Positions 15,422 through 25,716 of a stretch of 64,000 nt of DNA are shown piece by piece (the stretch's first letter is position 1; the number at the start of each line of letters is the position of its first letter). The position numbers were made by a program, and so were the translations under genes. The notes under the pieces were generated by a model. The model worked only from the letters and a program-made list of their open reading frames with translations. It searched no databases and was not told the origin of the DNA. The stretch is from assembly GCA_039587535.1 (NCBI GenBank), contig JBDHIF010000001.1, forward strand, positions 1 through 64,000. The letters are read 5' to 3'. This stretch comes from JAWLHJ01 sp039587535 (GTDB lineage Bacteria > Gemmatimonadota > Gemmatimonadetes > Longimicrobiales > Gaopeijiaceae).

Positions 15422-16800
15422 ACGTCCTTGACCTCCACCTTCAGGTGCGGCTGAACGGCCTCTTTCCGGATCAGCGCCGGCCAGTAGGCCATGATCTGCT
15501 GTGTCCGCGGACGCCCGCCGGCGAACCCCGTCACGGACGGGGGACCGGTGAGGACCAGGGGCGCGATCTCCCTGGTGAAGCGCTCGACCGCGGCCCGATC
15601 GGACGACCGGACACCCACGCGCAGCTGGACTTCGGGAAGATCCGCCGGCGGCTCCCCGACCAGCGCGCCATGGGTGGAGTCCCAACCGACGAGCTCGGTC
15701 CGCACCTCGTCGAAGACCAGTCCGAGACGGTCCAGTCGCTCCCTGAGGATCTTCGCAGCCCCCCTTGCCTTCGCGGCGGCGTCCGGCCACGAGTACGTGA
15801 GCGTTCCCGTAGCCTTCCAGCCCGAAGCGTAGGCGATGGACACCTTCAGGAACTCGGTGGCGGCTCGTCCCTTCACGCCGTGGACCCGTACCCGGCTCGG
15901 CCCGATTTCGTCGAGCTGGATGGTGGTGAAATCCGCCACCACGTCGGGCGTGATGTACTCCGAGGGATCACCCATCTCGTAGAGGATCTGCTCGGCCACG
16001 GAGGCGCGGGACACGCGCCCACCCGTACCGTCGTGCTTGGTGACGACAAAGGTGCCATCGGGGGAAACCTCTACGATGGGGAAGCCGAGCTCGGACATCC
16101 CCTCGATCTCCCACCAGTCGATAAGGCAGTTGCCCCCAGTGCATTGGGCGCCACACTCGTTGATGTGTCCGGCGATGACGCCGGCGGCGATGCGGTCCCA
16201 ATCGTCCTGCGCCCAGCCGAACTCGTGCATGAGCGGCGCGTAGGTGAGCGCCGTATCGGTGCTCCGTCCCGTGACGATGACGTCGGCGTCCTTCTTCAAC
16301 GCTTCCACGATGGGCGTGGCCCCGATGTACGCGTTGGCGCTCTGGACCTGGTCCCGGATGGCGGCAAGAGGCTCCCCGGTCTCCATGTTGCGGAGCTCGT
16401 GTCCGCCGTCGAGGAGCTCGTCGAGTCGGTCCATGAGATCGTCCCCGGTGACCAAGCCGACCTTGGCCCTCCCGGCAACGCCCGCAGCCCGTCCGGCCTC
16501 CACGAGCGCGTCCGCACATCCGTGTGGGTTCACCCCTCCGGCGTTCGTCACCACCCTCACGCCCTTCTCGACGCAGGCCGGGAAGATCCGCTGCATCAGC
16601 TCGACGAAATCACGGGCGTATCCGGCGGACGGATCCCGGCTGCGCTGCTTCTGCATGATGGACATGGTGACCTCGGCCAGATAGTCCAGCATGAGGTAGT
16701 CGATGGGACCGCGTTCGACCTGACGGACCGGGGCCTCCTGCTCGTCGCCCCAGAACCCTTGTCCGCTGGCGACGCGCACCGTGCGCGCGGAGTCGGTCAT
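15418..16800 (-). CDS. AtuA family protein (DUF1446), large domain
   Basis: 460 residues of the AtuA/DUF1446 family: SGQGFWGD near the start, MLDYLAEVTMSIMQKQRS, VRVVTNAGGVNPHGCAD, VTGRSTDTALTYAPLMHEF and HINECGAQCTGG. The family is required for acyclic terpene (citronellol/geraniol) catabolism in Pseudomonas and is also found next to leucine-degradation genes; its reaction is not known. Here it lies directly downstream of the carboxyltransferase gene with a 4-nt overlap, and its missing C-terminal domain is the next gene. The cluster supports a role on branched or unsaturated acyl-CoA. Confidence 0.9.
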   Translation of the reverse strand: MTDSARTVRVASGQGFWGDEQEAPVRQVERGPIDYLMLDYLAEVTMSIMQKQRSRDPSAGYARDFVELMQRIFPACVEKGVRVVTNAGGVNPHGCADALVEAGRAAGVAGRAKVGLVTGDDLMDRLDELLDGGHELRNMETGEPLAAIRDQVQSANAYIGATPIVEALKKDADVIVTGRSTDTALTYAPLMHEFGWAQDDWDRIAAGVIAGHINECGAQCTGGNCLIDWWEIEGMSELGFPIVEVSPDGTFVVTKHDGTGGRVSRASVAEQILYEMGDPSEYITPDVVADFTTIQLDEIGPSRVRVHGVKGRAATEFLKVSIAYASGWKATGTLTYSWPDAAAKARGAAKILRERLDRLGLVFDEVRTELVGWDSTHGALVGEPPADLPEVQLRVGVRSSDRAAVERFTREIAPLVLTGPPSVTGFAGGRPRTQQIMAYWPALIRKEAVQPHLKVEVKDV

Positions 16801-18428
16801 GAACCCTCCGGTATGTGGAACGCCCCGACGTGGGGACCGTCATTGTTGAGTGAAGCCCTGAGCAGAAGACCCAACGCCGGCCGGAGCTCCTCAGGCAGCA
16901 CGATCTCGTCCACGAAGCCACGCGCGGCCGCGAAGCGGGCATCGAGCTGCCGGTCGTACTCGGCTCGGACTTCGTCCATGCGGGTGGTCAGGTCCTCGTC
17001 GGGGACCTTCCCCTCGGCCTTCAGCTTCTCGAGCTGCCCGCTGAACAGGGCCATCACCGCGCTGGAGCCCTCCATGACGCCCATGCGCCCCGTGGGTAGC
17101 GACAGGATGAAATCTGGGTCGAAGCCCTGCCCGGCCATGGCGTAGTATCCGGCACCGGAGGCGTGATTCAGCGTGAGAACCAGCTTGGGTACCGTGGCTG
17201 TGGCCATGGCCTCCACGAACTCCGCACCCGCTCGGATGATGCCGGAATGCTCCGCATCCGGCCCCACCATGAAGCCCGAGACGTCCTGCACGAACAGGAT
17301 GGGGGTCCGATGCCGATTCATGGTCTCGATGAAGTAGGCGACCTTGCGGGCGCTCTCCGTGTAGACGATGCCGCCGAATCGGGGGGCGCCGCCCTTCTGC
17401 GACTTGAACATGCCGCGGGCGTTTGCGATGACGCCGACCGGCACGCCGTCGACGAAACCAGTCCCGCAGATCATCTCCTTGGCGTGCTCCGGCTGGAACT
17501 CATCCAAGCCCTCACCGTCCAGGATACAGTCCAGAACCTCGTGCATGTCGTACGGCTGACGGTGGTCGTCGGGCATGAGGTCGTAGAGCTCCTGCACGAG
17601 CCGCGCGGGAGGTGTGGCCTCACGTGATTCCGCCACCTCATCGACCGGAAGCTCCTCGACGAGACGCCGCAGGCGGGAAATGCACGCCTGGTCATTCTCG
17701 ACCATGTAGTGGGCGACCGCGCTGACCTCGGTATGCACCCGGGCACCTCCGAGCTCCTCCTGTCCGACGCTCTGGCCGGTGGCGCCCTTCACCAGGTTCG
17801 GGCCCCCGAGGCCCATGAACGAGGTGCCGTCCACCATCAGGATCACGTCGGATAGGGCCGGGAGATAGGCGCCACCCGCGATGCACGGCCCCATCACCGC
17901 CGCCAGCTGGGGGATTCTCAGGTACCGGCGCATGATGGAGTTGTAGTAGAAGATCCGCGCGGCCCCGTACTGGCCCGGGAAGACCCCTCCCTGATAGGGG
18001 AGATTCACGCCGGCCGAGTCCACCAGGTAGATGATGGGGATCCGGCAGCGCATGGCCACTTCCTGGGCCCGGAGGATCTTGGTGATCGTCTCGGGCCACC
18101 AGGATCCCGCTTTCACGGTGGCGTCGTTGGCTACCACTACGACCTCGCGACCTTCCACCCGGCCCACGCCGGTGACCACTCCGGCGCCGGGAGCCTGGCC
18201 GTCGTACTGGTCGTGAGCGACCAGCATGCCGAGCTCCACCCAGGGCTCGCCCTCGTCGAGGAGGAGATCGATGCGCTCCCGAGCGGTGAGCTTACCCTGG
18301 TCGTGCTGACGAGCGATACGCCTCTCGCCACCACCCTTGCGCAGCGTCTCCCGTAGCTCACGTAGCTCCGATGCGAGCTCTCCCAGCCGACCGGCGTCCT
18401 TCTGGTCCTGCTTGGCTGTTTCCGCCAT
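16797..18428 (-). CDS. Acyl-CoA carboxylase carboxyltransferase (beta) subunit, MCC/GCC-like
   Basis: 543 residues of the carboxyltransferase fold in two crotonase-like halves. The N-terminal half has GKLTARERIDLLLD, ATVKAGSWWPETITKILRAQE, YLVDSAGVNLPYQ and CIAGGAYLPALSD; the C-terminal half has GGAPRFGGIVYTESARKVAYF and FVQDVSGFMVG. The TVKAG and DSAGVNLP motifs are closer to methylcrotonyl-/geranyl-CoA carboxylase beta than to propionyl-CoA carboxylase. It transfers CO2 from biotin to an enoyl-CoA gamma carbon. No biotin carboxylase/BCCP alpha subunit is present in the window. It overlaps the B12-domain gene upstream by one base (TAATG). Confidence 0.9.
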   Translation of the reverse strand: MAETAKQDQKDAGRLGELASELRELRETLRKGGGERRIARQHDQGKLTARERIDLLLDEGEPWVELGMLVAHDQYDGQAPGAGVVTGVGRVEGREVVVVANDATVKAGSWWPETITKILRAQEVAMRCRIPIIYLVDSAGVNLPYQGGVFPGQYGAARIFYYNSIMRRYLRIPQLAAVMGPCIAGGAYLPALSDVILMVDGTSFMGLGGPNLVKGATGQSVGQEELGGARVHTEVSAVAHYMVENDQACISRLRRLVEELPVDEVAESREATPPARLVQELYDLMPDDHRQPYDMHEVLDCILDGEGLDEFQPEHAKEMICGTGFVDGVPVGVIANARGMFKSQKGGAPRFGGIVYTESARKVAYFIETMNRHRTPILFVQDVSGFMVGPDAEHSGIIRAGAEFVEAMATATVPKLVLTLNHASGAGYYAMAGQGFDPDFILSLPTGRMGVMEGSSAVMALFSGQLEKLKAEGKVPDEDLTTRMDEVRAEYDRQLDARFAAARGFVDEIVLPEELRPALGLLLRASLNNDGPHVGAFHIPEGS

Positions 18429-18844
18429 TACGCGACCTCGCGCTCGGCGAACCAGGAACGGATGTAGTCGATGGCCGCGCCGGTGGGCGTGCCGGGGCCG
18501 AACAGCTTTCCGATACCCCGCTCCTCCAACGACTCCATGTCCTCCTCGGGGATGATCCCACCGCCCGTGAGCAGCACGTCGTCCGCTCCCGCCTGTTCCA
18601 GCAGCTCCTTCACCCGCGGGAACAGCGTCATGTGCGCTCCGGAGAGCACGGACATGGCCACGACGTCCACGTCTTCCTGGACGGCCGCGGCGACGATCAT
18701 CTCCGGGGTCTGATGCAGACCGGTGTAAATCACCTCGAACCCGGCGTCGCGAAAGGCACTGGCGATCACCTTCGCGCCCCGGTCATGACCGTCGAGCCCC
18801 GGCTTGGCCACGAGGACTCGGATCTTTCGATCGGTGTTGGACAT
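18428..18844 (-). CDS. Cobalamin-binding small subunit of an acyl-CoA mutase (IcmB-like)
   Basis: 138 residues forming one Rossmann-like B12 domain. It has the base-off signature DGHDRG (DxHxxG, with His as lower cobalt ligand), then SVLSGAH and LLTGGGIIPEED, and ends with an FGPGTPT segment. The length matches stand-alone mutase small subunits such as Streptomyces IcmB (about 136). It partners the large subunit at 21.1-22.8 kb to isomerise acyl-CoA carbon skeletons. The two subunits are separated here by the TonB receptor gene. It is preceded by GGGGAAG 7 nt before the ATG. Confidence 0.92.
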   Translation of the reverse strand: MSNTDRKIRVLVAKPGLDGHDRGAKVIASAFRDAGFEVIYTGLHQTPEMIVAAAVQEDVDVVAMSVLSGAHMTLFPRVKELLEQAGADDVLLTGGGIIPEEDMESLEERGIGKLFGPGTPTGAAIDYIRSWFAEREVA

Positions 18845-18959
18845 CGGGTACTTCCCCGTGTTCTAGAAGCGTTTCGAAGAGATGGGGACACAGCCTGAAA
18901 AGATAGGGAAAGCGGCACCTCGCGGGAATTCGACGCGCGGCCCGGGGAACTGGAGGTCA

Positions 18960-19003
18960 TCTCGGCGCCCCGGGATCATGGGCGAACCCGTCTCGGCGCC
19001 GAG
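18960..19003. repeat. Direct repeat and palindrome after the TonB receptor gene
   Basis: tctcggcgcc occurs at 18960-18969 and 18991-19000; the second copy is part of a 12-nt perfect palindrome (ctcggcgccgag, 18992-19003) that ends one base before the receptor stop codon. It lies in the 160-nt gap before the B12-domain gene and may be a weak terminator or processing hairpin. Otherwise the gap shows nothing gene-like. Confidence 0.35.
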
Positions 19004-19004
19004 C

Positions 19005-21104
19005 CTACCAGAGCCGGAGCCGCAGGGACAGGGTACGGCCCGGCTGAGGAAGCCCGCACTGATCGAATACCGCGGCATCCCCTATGTTCGAGACCGCCAT
19101 CGAGAAGTCCGCCCGGCCGAAGCCGCCCGTCCCGGGCAGTGCGAATGTCCGTCCCAAGACCACGTCGACCCTGGGATCGGTGTCGAAGGACTGTAGCCCT
19201 CCCGATTCGGGATTCTGGCAAACCTGGCTCCCCGCTACGGATACGTCTCCAGATGCGACGATGTCGAGAAGAAGCTCGCGCCGAACCCCGAGGCTCGCCA
19301 TGAAGGCTGGCTCGTACTCGAGCTCCACGCTCCGCCCTTCGGTATCCCGACCAGAAACGTCCTGTACGGTGAAGTCGCCGCTCACCAATGCACCCCATGC
19401 CGTGGTGCTCGCCATGACCTCGATACCGCTACCGTGGACCGCATCCTGGTTGACCCGCTGGAACCTGCTCCCCCCCGGCGTCTGCACGGTCGTCCGTACG
19501 ATGCCATCTCGGAGCCGCTGGTGGAACGCGACAAGCTGGAGGTCCGACGTCGGCGTCATCAGGGTCACCCCCAGCTCTCCCGCCGACAGCACCTCAGGAC
19601 GGAGATTCGGGTTGGGCTCAAATCGTCCCAAGGCTCCCGAGTAGAGCTCCCTCAACGCCGGGAAGCGGGTGCGGCGACTCACAGAGGCATGGTAGGAGAC
19701 GCGGCCATCCCGCGCGAGCGAGGAGAGGCCTACCCGTCCCCCCCAGTCCCAGAGGCGCCGTAGGGCGGGCTTGTCTGCGGTCTCGGGGGTATCGGACCCA
19801 TCGGCCGCCGCACCCAACGTGAGGCGGGTGGTCCCCAGGCCCGGGATCCCGAGGAGCCCGTCGAAGCGCTGCTCTACCTCTGCGCCGAAGCTCCAAAGCC
19901 GCTGAGAGTAGTGGGCCTCTGGACCGCTGTCGATGACCTCGTCGTGGTCCACGTCGGCGAACGTGGCCGCAACGCGCACCTCAGTCCTTTCCGCGACCCC
20001 CGCATCACCCGTGAGCCTGAGGGTCAGCGTGCGGTCATCCCCCACTTCGGTTTCCACCACGTCGTCGTACCTCTCGGACGCGAAGCCATCGATCTCCGTC
20101 CGCCCGAGATCCACTCCGATGGACCCCTCCAGATCGGCCATGCCGAGGCCCGTCGAGTGAAACCCCGTACCCCCGGACACGACGACGAAGACACGGCTCT
20201 GGAACGGGTATCGCCAGAGGCGGGGATCTTCCACGTGAGTCTCGGGCGGAACTCCACGCTCCGACCGGAAACCCGATCCCGTCGCAGAGAGCCACGGCCC
20301 TTCCTGGCTGCGGTAGCGAGCGGACGCGAACCCATCCACTCGACGCACGTCCGAGTTCAGCCGCACCTCGCCGTCCGAGGTCAGGAATCGCCCTTCCAGC
20401 TCGGCACCGCCGAGCCCCCCCGCAAGGGGCTGACCGTCACGATCCTGGAAACCAGCCCCGGCCCTCAGCTCCCAGAGCCCGTCGCCTGTTTCGGCGACCA
20501 TGCCACCGGTCAAAGCGACGGACGTCGCACCGGTATGATCCACGCCCGCGTGTGCCGTGAGGGGCTCGGGTCGTGCGTAGGCTTCCCGTCCCCGGGCCAC
20601 GTCGACCTCGACGGCTCCACCGAGGACGTTGGGCCCGTGGAGAATGGTGGAGAGGCCTCGCACGAGGCGGATGCGGCGTGCCGCGGTGAGCGGGATGACC
20701 GAGAGGTCCGTGCGCGCATCCCAGCCCAGGGTGAGGGGCACGCCGTCGACGATCACAGCGACTTGCCGATCCTCCGCACCGCGAAGCGACGGCTGCGACT
20801 CGCCGCGCGAATTCTGCCGGATGGTGACCAACGGCATGGTCCGAAGCGCTTCATCCAGAGTCGGCGCCGGCCGCAGCGAGACCGAGTCCAGACGCAGGTC
20901 CACGATGCTCGATCCTCCAGCCGACACCGAGGGACGCGGCACGTCGATGGTGATCCCGACGAGGTCGTAGGTCGCAACGGAATCGGTAGCGACCGAGTCA
21001 CCGGGCTCCTGACCACTGGCCAGCCCGCAACTCCACACGAGGAGGACGAGAACCGCACCGGCGAGAACACCTCGCCGGCTCGATTCGAGATGCCTTCGGC
21101 GCAC
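19005..21104 (-). CDS. TonB-dependent outer-membrane receptor
   Basis: About 699 residues. The signal peptide has an Arg-rich start (VRRRHLESSRRG) and a hydrophobic core (VLAGAVLVLLVWSCGLASG). Next is a plug domain with TLDEALRTMPLVTIRQNSRG, SLRGAEDRQVAVIVDGVPLT and IRLVRGLSTILHGPNVLGGAVEV. The beta-barrel ends in SLRLRLW, with the C-terminal aromatic typical of outer-membrane barrels. The ligand is unknown; its position between the two subunits of a B12-dependent mutase makes cobalamin (BtuB-like) a reasonable guess, with siderophores the alternative. Start: GTG at 21104, 2 nt after the mutase stop; a longer frame to 21194 would overlap the mutase. Confidence 0.88.
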   Translation of the reverse strand: MRRRHLESSRRGVLAGAVLVLLVWSCGLASGQEPGDSVATDSVATYDLVGITIDVPRPSVSAGGSSIVDLRLDSVSLRPAPTLDEALRTMPLVTIRQNSRGESQPSLRGAEDRQVAVIVDGVPLTLGWDARTDLSVIPLTAARRIRLVRGLSTILHGPNVLGGAVEVDVARGREAYARPEPLTAHAGVDHTGATSVALTGGMVAETGDGLWELRAGAGFQDRDGQPLAGGLGGAELEGRFLTSDGEVRLNSDVRRVDGFASARYRSQEGPWLSATGSGFRSERGVPPETHVEDPRLWRYPFQSRVFVVVSGGTGFHSTGLGMADLEGSIGVDLGRTEIDGFASERYDDVVETEVGDDRTLTLRLTGDAGVAERTEVRVAATFADVDHDEVIDSGPEAHYSQRLWSFGAEVEQRFDGLLGIPGLGTTRLTLGAAADGSDTPETADKPALRRLWDWGGRVGLSSLARDGRVSYHASVSRRTRFPALRELYSGALGRFEPNPNLRPEVLSAGELGVTLMTPTSDLQLVAFHQRLRDGIVRTTVQTPGGSRFQRVNQDAVHGSGIEVMASTTAWGALVSGDFTVQDVSGRDTEGRSVELEYEPAFMASLGVRRELLLDIVASGDVSVAGSQVCQNPESGGLQSFDTDPRVDVVLGRTFALPGTGGFGRADFSMAVSNIGDAAVFDQCGLPQPGRTLSLRLRLW

Positions 21105-21106
21105 GG

Positions 21107-22828
<1,722 letters not shown>

Positions 22829-22845
22829 ACGCACTCCTGACTAGT

Positions 22846-22892
22846 CCCTGTAGGCGTGAGCGTCACCGACTTCCGGTTCACGCCCCGTAGGG
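22846..22892. other. Stem-loop between meaB and the mutase gene
   Basis: Arms ggcgtga (22853-22859) and tcacgcc (22878-22884), flanked by ccct (22846-22849) and aggg (22889-22892) that can pair further out. It occupies most of the 90-nt gap. It could lower read-through from meaB into the mutase gene. The gap is too short for a cobalamin riboswitch. Confidence 0.35.
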
Positions 22893-22918
22893 AAAGATGT
22901 TCGAAGGCGCCACCCGGT

Positions 22919-23989
22919 TCAACGAAGCAAGCCTTCGACGATCTCCTTCGCCACCGAATAGGGCGTGGCCTCACTCGTCCCGATCCGCTCCACACCGTCG
23001 TTGAGCCGACGCACGGTATCTGGTCGCTCCCACGCGATGCGCCGGAGCTCCCGATTCACCACATCGTGAACCCGGCCCGCCGCCCTCGCCCGCCGTCGGG
23101 CTTCGAGCTGACCACTCTCCACCAGCCAAGCCCGATGCTGTTCCACCGCCTCGAGAAGCGCATCGACACCTTCCCCCGACTGGGCGGTCGTGGCCAACAC
23201 CGGTACCACCCAAGCGCCTTCGTCCGCCGCCGGAGACTCGGTCCTTTCCTTGTTCATCACCCGGCCGAGGTCCACCCCGTGGTGCGCCGGCACGTCTTTC
23301 AGAGCGCTGCCGGCCTTCAGGTGCATCGCCTGGCGAATGTCCTTCACGAGCCGCTCCGCACCCGGGCGGTCCGCCTTGTTCACCACGAAGACATCGGCAA
23401 TCTCCATGAGTCCGGCCTTCATGGCTTGGATGGCATCTCCCGATTCGGGCACCAGGACCACGACCACGGTGTCCGCGGCAGCGGCGATCTCCAACTCGGT
23501 TTGACCGACGCCCACCGTCTCCACCAGGATGCGCTGGAAGCGATAGGCATCCATGAGGTCGAGAACCTCCTTCGTAGTGGTGGCAAGGCCACCCAGAGAT
23601 CCCCGCGTGGCCATGGACCGGATGAAGATGCCTGGATCGGTGGCCAGCTCGTTCATGCGGATCCGGTCGCCCAGGAGCGCGCCGCCCGAGTAGGGTGAGG
23701 TGGGGTCCACGGCCACGACACCAACAGTGTCGTCCAGCGCTCGATAACGTGTCGCAGCGGCCGCCACCAGGCTGGATTTTCCTGCTCCCGGAGGTCCCGT
23801 GAATCCCACACGAGGCGTCTCCGGACCCGTCTTCAAGAGCTCATGAAGCATCGCCTGGAAGCCACGCCGCTCGTCCTCCACAATCGAGATCGCCCGGGCC
23901 AAAGCGACGGGCCTCCGGGCCCGGAAGTGCTCCAGTAGGGTTCGATGCTCCGGTGTGAGATCTCCGGGGAGGTCGGGCGTTTCTGTCAT
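22919..23989 (-). CDS. meaB: Mutase-associated G-protein chaperone MeaB (ArgK family)
   Basis: About 356 residues. G3E-type GTPase with Walker A GFTGPPGAGKSSL, VVAVDPTSPYSGGALLGDRIRM, MATRGSLGGLA, ETVGVGQTE and NKADRPGAE for guanine, then a C-terminal dimerisation arm. MeaB proteins load and protect adenosylcobalamin in methylmalonyl-CoA mutase; MeaI/IcmF-type homologues do this for isobutyryl-CoA mutase. It is next to the mutase large subunit, 90 nt upstream on the same strand. The ATG at 23989 (MTETPDLPGD) fits; the open frame to 24073 overlaps ubiB and is unlikely to be used. Confidence 0.93.
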   Translation of the reverse strand: MTETPDLPGDLTPEHRTLLEHFRARRPVALARAISIVEDERRGFQAMLHELLKTGPETPRVGFTGPPGAGKSSLVAAAATRYRALDDTVGVVAVDPTSPYSGGALLGDRIRMNELATDPGIFIRSMATRGSLGGLATTTKEVLDLMDAYRFQRILVETVGVGQTELEIAAAADTVVVVLVPESGDAIQAMKAGLMEIADVFVVNKADRPGAERLVKDIRQAMHLKAGSALKDVPAHHGVDLGRVMNKERTESPAADEGAWVVPVLATTAQSGEGVDALLEAVEQHRAWLVESGQLEARRRARAAGRVHDVVNRELRRIAWERPDTVRRLNDGVERIGTSEATPYSVAKEIVEGLLR

Positions 23990-24038
23990 GGAGCGGACGA
24001 TAAGATGGCTTGTGGATGGCAGGCACGGCGGAGAAAAG

Positions 24039-25700
24039 CTAACGCCACTCTTCGGGGCGCACGCCCCGCGCATGCCTGAGCGGATTCTCCAGCAGGTGGG
24101 TAGGGAGAAACAGGACCACGACGAACATGACCAACGCCATGGATAGACCGGCGCCCAGCAGCCACCAGCTCCTCAACGCGATGAAGAGGATGGAGGTGAT
24201 GACGGCGGTGGCGCTGGCAAAGATGCTGAGGAGAAGGCGGCGCGCCTGAAGGTGCAGGAAACGCTCCTGGGATTGTACGTCCCGGGGATGCACGCGCACC
24301 CTGAGCTCCTCCCGCTCCGCGCGGGTTACGAGGTCCCGCACCGACCTCAAGGCATGCTGGGCCTCGTCCAGCACCCCCTTGGCAATCTGCGCGCGCTGCT
24401 GACCGGTCGTGCGTAGCAGCTCGGCCCTATTCTGCCGCACCACTTCTCGGATGAAGGTTAGACCGTCGAAGTTGGGATCGTAGACGAAGGCGAGGCCTTC
24501 GATGAGGGCGGCGGCGCGGAAGAAGTACACCATCTCCTGGGGGAGCACCAACGGCCAGGTGTAGAAGGTGTCGAGCAGGGCAGCGACGATCTCCTCGACC
24601 ACCCGCTGGCGGTTGGTGGTCTTCGCGCGCTCGACGATTCGCAGAATTTCGGCCGCTGCCTCACGAATCTCACCGCGAGATACCTCAGGGCTGATCATCC
24701 CCAGGCGGTACATCTCGTTGATGACCGCATCGATGTCTTCCCGCCCGACGGCCAAGGCCGAGCTGAGAATGGACTCACGGGTCCATTTCGGAAGCTCGAG
24801 CACGGCCCCCCAATCCAACAGCACCAGGGTTCCGTCATCCTCCACGAGCAGATTGCCCGGGTGCGGATCGGCATGCATGAAACCGTCCACCATCATCATC
24901 CGCAGGTAGACGCCGGTCAGCGACTCCATGACCTGCCGGAAAGACAGACGTCCGGACGCGAACAGCGGATGCAGTCGATCGATCTTCGTGCCCGCGACGT
25001 GCTCCATGACCAGCACGCGTCGCCGGGTCATGTGCTCCAGCACCACGGGCACCCTCACCGTCCGATCATGAGCGAACACCCGGCGGAACCGATCCATGTT
25101 CGAGGCCTCCTCCCGGAAATCCATTTCCGAGCGGACGCGCACGGAGAACTCCCGCACGACGTTGGTGAGGGCCCGGACGTGGTGGTTCGGGAAGAGGATG
25201 TTCAGCCAGAAGAGCAGCCGGAAGGAGATGTCGATGTCCAACGCCACGGCCGCCGCGACACCGGGGCGAAGCACCTTCACCACGACGTCTCTTCCCTCGA
25301 CCCGCGCGCGGTGGACCTGGCCCAGGCTGGCCGCGGCCACCGGGGTGTCATCGAAAGATTCGAAGACGTCGGGAACGGGTTGGCCGAATTCCTCCTCGAC
25401 GACCTTGCGGATCTCCGACGCGGGGTCCGCGGGCACCTGATCCTGAAGTCGTCCGATGGCGGAGAGGTACGGCTCCGGGAGGATGTCGGCCCGGGAGCTC
25501 AGGAGCTGAGCCAGCTTGACGAACGTGGGGCCGAGGCCCGCCAGGCGCTCGGTGAGTCGCTCGGCCCGCTTCTGGTGGTGCTGCGCGGAGCGGGCGGCAG
25601 GTCGGCCGAGCAGAATCCAGCGCTTCCGATCCCGCAAGAACGCGAGCGCGAAGGGCAAGAGTCTTACCAGAACCGAGCCGGAACGGGCAATTCGCTTCAC
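24039..25700 (-). CDS. ubiB: ABC1/AarF/UbiB family atypical kinase
   Basis: 553 residues. The N-terminal family motif reads FVKLAQLLSSRADILP, where KxGQ is usual, so Gly is Ala here. The Ala-rich nucleotide loop (VAAASLGQVHRARV), VVVKVLRPGV with the ATP-site Lys, MHADPHPGNLL (catalytic region) and LLDWGA (metal Asp) are present. Two C-terminal membrane helices follow (about 495-545). UbiB proteins are ATPases needed for ubiquinone synthesis and lipid-soluble quinone traffic at the membrane. It ends the operon with mgtE (16 nt upstream) and is 49 nt from meaB. No other quinone gene is nearby, so its partner pathway is unclear. Confidence 0.88.
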   Translation of the reverse strand: MKRIARSGSVLVRLLPFALAFLRDRKRWILLGRPAARSAQHHQKRAERLTERLAGLGPTFVKLAQLLSSRADILPEPYLSAIGRLQDQVPADPASEIRKVVEEEFGQPVPDVFESFDDTPVAAASLGQVHRARVEGRDVVVKVLRPGVAAAVALDIDISFRLLFWLNILFPNHHVRALTNVVREFSVRVRSEMDFREEASNMDRFRRVFAHDRTVRVPVVLEHMTRRRVLVMEHVAGTKIDRLHPLFASGRLSFRQVMESLTGVYLRMMMVDGFMHADPHPGNLLVEDDGTLVLLDWGAVLELPKWTRESILSSALAVGREDIDAVINEMYRLGMISPEVSRGEIREAAAEILRIVERAKTTNRQRVVEEIVAALLDTFYTWPLVLPQEMVYFFRAAALIEGLAFVYDPNFDGLTFIREVVRQNRAELLRTTGQQRAQIAKGVLDEAQHALRSVRDLVTRAEREELRVRVHPRDVQSQERFLHLQARRLLLSIFASATAVITSILFIALRSWWLLGAGLSMALVMFVVVLFLPTHLLENPLRHARGVRPEEWR

Positions 25701-25716
25701 GTGGTCCCCTGGATCA

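Noticed and set aside
15445..17145. Plus-strand open frame (566 codons) opposite AtuA and the carboxyltransferase
   Set aside because: Antisense shadow of two clear genes.
22829..22918. Possible cobalamin riboswitch before the mutase gene
   Set aside because: The gap is only 90 nt and shows a simple hairpin, with no B12-box-like sequence that I can see.
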